Shown here piece after piece: positions 7,854 to 8,809 of a DNA stretch of 8,809 nucleotides. The notes beneath the pieces were generated by a model. The model was not told the origin of the DNA. It was given only the letters and a program-made list of their open reading frames with translations, and did not search any database. How positions within the stretch are numbered: the stretch's first letter is position 1; each line of letters begins with the position of its first letter. Source of the stretch: Tannerella sp. (GTDB lineage: Bacteria; Bacteroidota; Bacteroidia; Bacteroidales; Tannerellaceae); assembly GCA_031262895.1 (NCBI GenBank), contig JAISGW010000229.1:1-8809 (forward strand), given 5' to 3'. The position numbers and the translations under genes are program-made.

Positions 7854-7875
7854 CGACATAGAAGTTTTCCTTAAA

Positions 7876-8067
7876 ATGAAGTATTCTGAGTTAGAAAGAA
7901 GGGCAAAAGAAAACGGATGCCGGTTTGACCATAATAGTGGAAGCGGCCACCCGGTATGGTATAGCCCCATAACCGGCAATTACTTTGAACTGAGCCATCA
8001 TAGGAATGAAGAAGTCAGGCCGGGAACTTTGAAGAGCATAAGGAAAGCGTCTGGAATTGGTTTGTGA
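7876..8067 (+). CDS. hicA: HicA-family mRNA interferase toxin
   Basis: 63 residues, normal for HicA, a small dsRBD-like-fold toxin that cleaves mRNA. The order of elements fits: an N-terminal helix (SELERRAKENGCRF), a glycine-rich turn with the probable catalytic His25 (SGSGHPVW), a beta segment (NYFELSHHRNEEV), and the family C-terminal motif PGTLKSIRKASGI (49-61). Most HicA proteins read GSHH around the active histidine. Here there is one extra glycine (GSGH) and proline after the histidine, so activity is likely but not certain. No strong Shine-Dalgarno sequence precedes the ATG. It is the first gene of a two-gene plus-strand operon behind a Bacteroides-type promoter. The antitoxin follows after 21 bases. 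Confidence 0.88.
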   Translation: MKYSELERRAKENGCRFDHNSGSGHPVWYSPITGNYFELSHHRNEEVRPGTLKSIRKASGIGL

Positions 8068-8077
8068 TTTATTTGAT

Positions 8078-8084
8078 AAGGAGG
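8078..8084 (+). promoter_or_regulatory. Strong Shine-Dalgarno site of hicB
   Basis: AAGGAGG precedes two adjacent ATGs at 8089 and 8092. Spacing from the last G is 4 and 7 bases respectively, which favours 8092. It is the best ribosome binding site in the window; most Bacteroidetes genes, including hicA here, lack one. Confidence 0.75.
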
Positions 8085-8088
8085 CAGC

Positions 8089-8505
8089 ATGATGAACAAG
8101 GTGAAAGCTTACATTGAGATTGGGAAAGACGGTACTTATGGCGTTTATCCCGACCTGAACGATGGCAGGTTGAATTACGGGCTGCTGGGAGAAGGAGCCA
8201 GCGTCAATGAAGCCGTCAATGATTTCAAGGTTTCCTATGAAGAGATGAAGACTTTTCATAAGGAGATAGGAAAGCCCTTCGTAGAAGCGGAGTTTGAATA
8301 TTGCTACGACCTTCCTTCTTTCATGAATTATTATACGGCCTACTTTTCCGTAGCCGGATTGTCCCGGCTGACAGGCATCAATAAGAACCAGTTGAGCCAA
8401 TACGTGAACGGTTATCGGCATCCCAGTCCGAAGACAATTGAAAAAATAGGCGCCGCCGTCAATGCCTTTGCCAAGAACCTTAGCCAAGTGCGCCTCGTCC
8501 CCTAA
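8089..8505 (+). CDS. hicB: HicB-family antitoxin with C-terminal helix-turn-helix
   Basis: 138 residues from ATG at 8089, or 137 from the adjacent ATG at 8092; AAGGAGG at 8078-8084 gives the more usual 7-base spacing to 8092. Residues about 3-60 are the partial RNase-H-like HicB domain that masks HicA (KAYIEIGKDGTYGVYPDL, then GEGASVNEAVNDFKVSYEEM). About 86-128 is a Cro/XRE-type helix-turn-helix (FSVAGLSRLTGINKNQLSQY, then NGYRHPSPKTIEKIGAAV), which would let it repress its own promoter. The strong ribosome binding site here, against none visible for hicA, fits the need for excess antitoxin. The domain order matches HicB proteins with a DNA-binding C-terminus. Confidence 0.9.
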   Translation: MMNKVKAYIEIGKDGTYGVYPDLNDGRLNYGLLGEGASVNEAVNDFKVSYEEMKTFHKEIGKPFVEAEFEYCYDLPSFMNYYTAYFSVAGLSRLTGINKNQLSQYVNGYRHPSPKTIEKIGAAVNAFAKNLSQVRLVP

Positions 8506-8527
8506 GAATTTCCCTACCATACTTACG

Positions 8528-8551
8528 TCTCCACGTGGTCTGCGTGGGAGA
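8528..8551 (+). terminator. Imperfect hairpin after hicB, possible terminator
   Basis: TCTCCACG (8528-8535) pairs with CGTGGGAGA (8543-8551) around a seven-base loop, with one unpaired G. It begins 22 bases after the hicB stop. No T-run follows, only AATTGATAGG, so intrinsic termination is uncertain. CCACGTGG (8531-8538) is also a perfect palindrome in itself, which makes a protein-binding site an alternative. Confidence 0.35.
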
Positions 8552-8561
8552 ATTGATAGGT

Positions 8562-8577
8562 TTAAGATATTAAGATA
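8562..8577. repeat. 8-base tandem duplication TTAAGATA x2
   Basis: TTAAGATA at 8562-8569 is repeated at once at 8570-8577, followed by TG. It sits between the hicB hairpin and the 42-base repeat array. No function is apparent; it resembles a slippage product. Confidence 0.5.
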
Positions 8578-8599
8578 TGCCCTGATGGGCTAATGACCG

Positions 8600-8809
8600 C
8601 TGATTGTGGCTTCCGACCGTTCGGAAATGCCCTCAAGACTTCTGATTATGGCTTCCGACCGCCCGGAAATGGCCTCAAGACTTCTAATTGCGACTTGCTA
8701 TCGCTTGGAAACGTCCTCAAGACTTCCGGTTGCGATTTCCGGCCGTTCGGAAATGTCCTCAAGACTTCTGATTGTGACTTCCGACCGTTCGGAAATGCTC
8801 CCAAGACTT
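8600..8809. repeat. Tandem array of five 42-base repeats, open at the right edge
   Basis: Five contiguous units start at 8600, 8642, 8684, 8726 and 8768, each exactly 42 bases with no spacer. Every unit ends in CAAGACTT, preceded by CCT in units 1-4. Units 1 and 5 carry TTCCGA-CCGT-TCGGAA, a perfect 6-bp dyad. Units 2 and 4 keep 5- or 6-bp versions (TTCCG/CGGAA; TTTCCG/CGGAAA). Unit 3 has lost the dyad. The array reaches the last base, so the true copy number is unknown. Two plus-strand frames are free of stops throughout the array; one of them starts at an ATG at 8593, but no convincing ribosome binding site precedes it. Together with 8506-8599 this fills the 304-base stretch after hicB; I see no confident gene there. 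Confidence 0.9.

Noticed and set aside
7891..8520. Minus-strand open frame of 209 residues across hicAB
   Set aside because: It is antisense to two recognisable genes with the right sizes, order, promoter and ribosome binding site. Its own product shows no family motif.
8600..8809. CRISPR array
   Set aside because: The 42-base units are contiguous and variation is spread over the unit. There are no unrelated spacers of constant length and no cas genes.
8593..8809. Open frame from ATG 8593 as a called gene
   Set aside because: It consists almost wholly of the tandem repeat, has no convincing ribosome binding site or domain, and a second frame is equally open. It is kept as a finding and not annotated as a CDS.

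Overview
The window looks like chromosomal DNA from a Bacteroidales bacterium (Bacteroides/Parabacteroides-like); the species cannot be fixed from the sequence. Three things point there: outer-membrane receptors with an N-terminal carboxypeptidase-regulatory-like domain, a GLPGLI-family protein carrying the exact name-giving motif, and promoters of the Bacteroides TTTG / TAnnTTTG type instead of the -35/-10 type.

Layout. Positions 1-7763 hold five genes on the minus strand, read right to left. First come a GLPGLI-family exported protein (7763-6870) and an 880-residue TonB-dependent-receptor-like protein (6900-4258), which overlap. A short gap with a likely promoter follows, then a 241-residue protein with only the regulatory-like and plug domains (4157-3432). 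This overlaps by ATGA a 776-residue outer-membrane beta-barrel protein (3435-1105). After 48 bases comes a fourth family member (1056 to beyond position 1), cut by the window edge. On the plus strand, divergent from this cluster, lies a hicA-hicB toxin-antitoxin pair (7876-8505) behind a near-perfect Bacteroides promoter. The last 304 bases hold an imperfect hairpin, a short tandem duplication and five head-to-tail 42-base repeats running off the right edge.

How it may work together. All five minus-strand products have a signal peptide, and four of the five have a predicted cleavage site directly before glutamine. The four receptor-like proteins share the same plug core but are highly diverged, so this is a cluster of paralogues and not a recent tandem duplication. 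There is no SusD-like lipoprotein, glycoside hydrolase, sigma/anti-sigma pair or two-component regulator here, so it is not a recognisable polysaccharide utilisation locus. The ligand is unknown. The most unusual item is the barrel-less plug protein coupled to a complete barrel protein. The most unusual non-coding item is the 42-base repeat array, whose units each carry a small dyad and stay open in two plus-strand frames.
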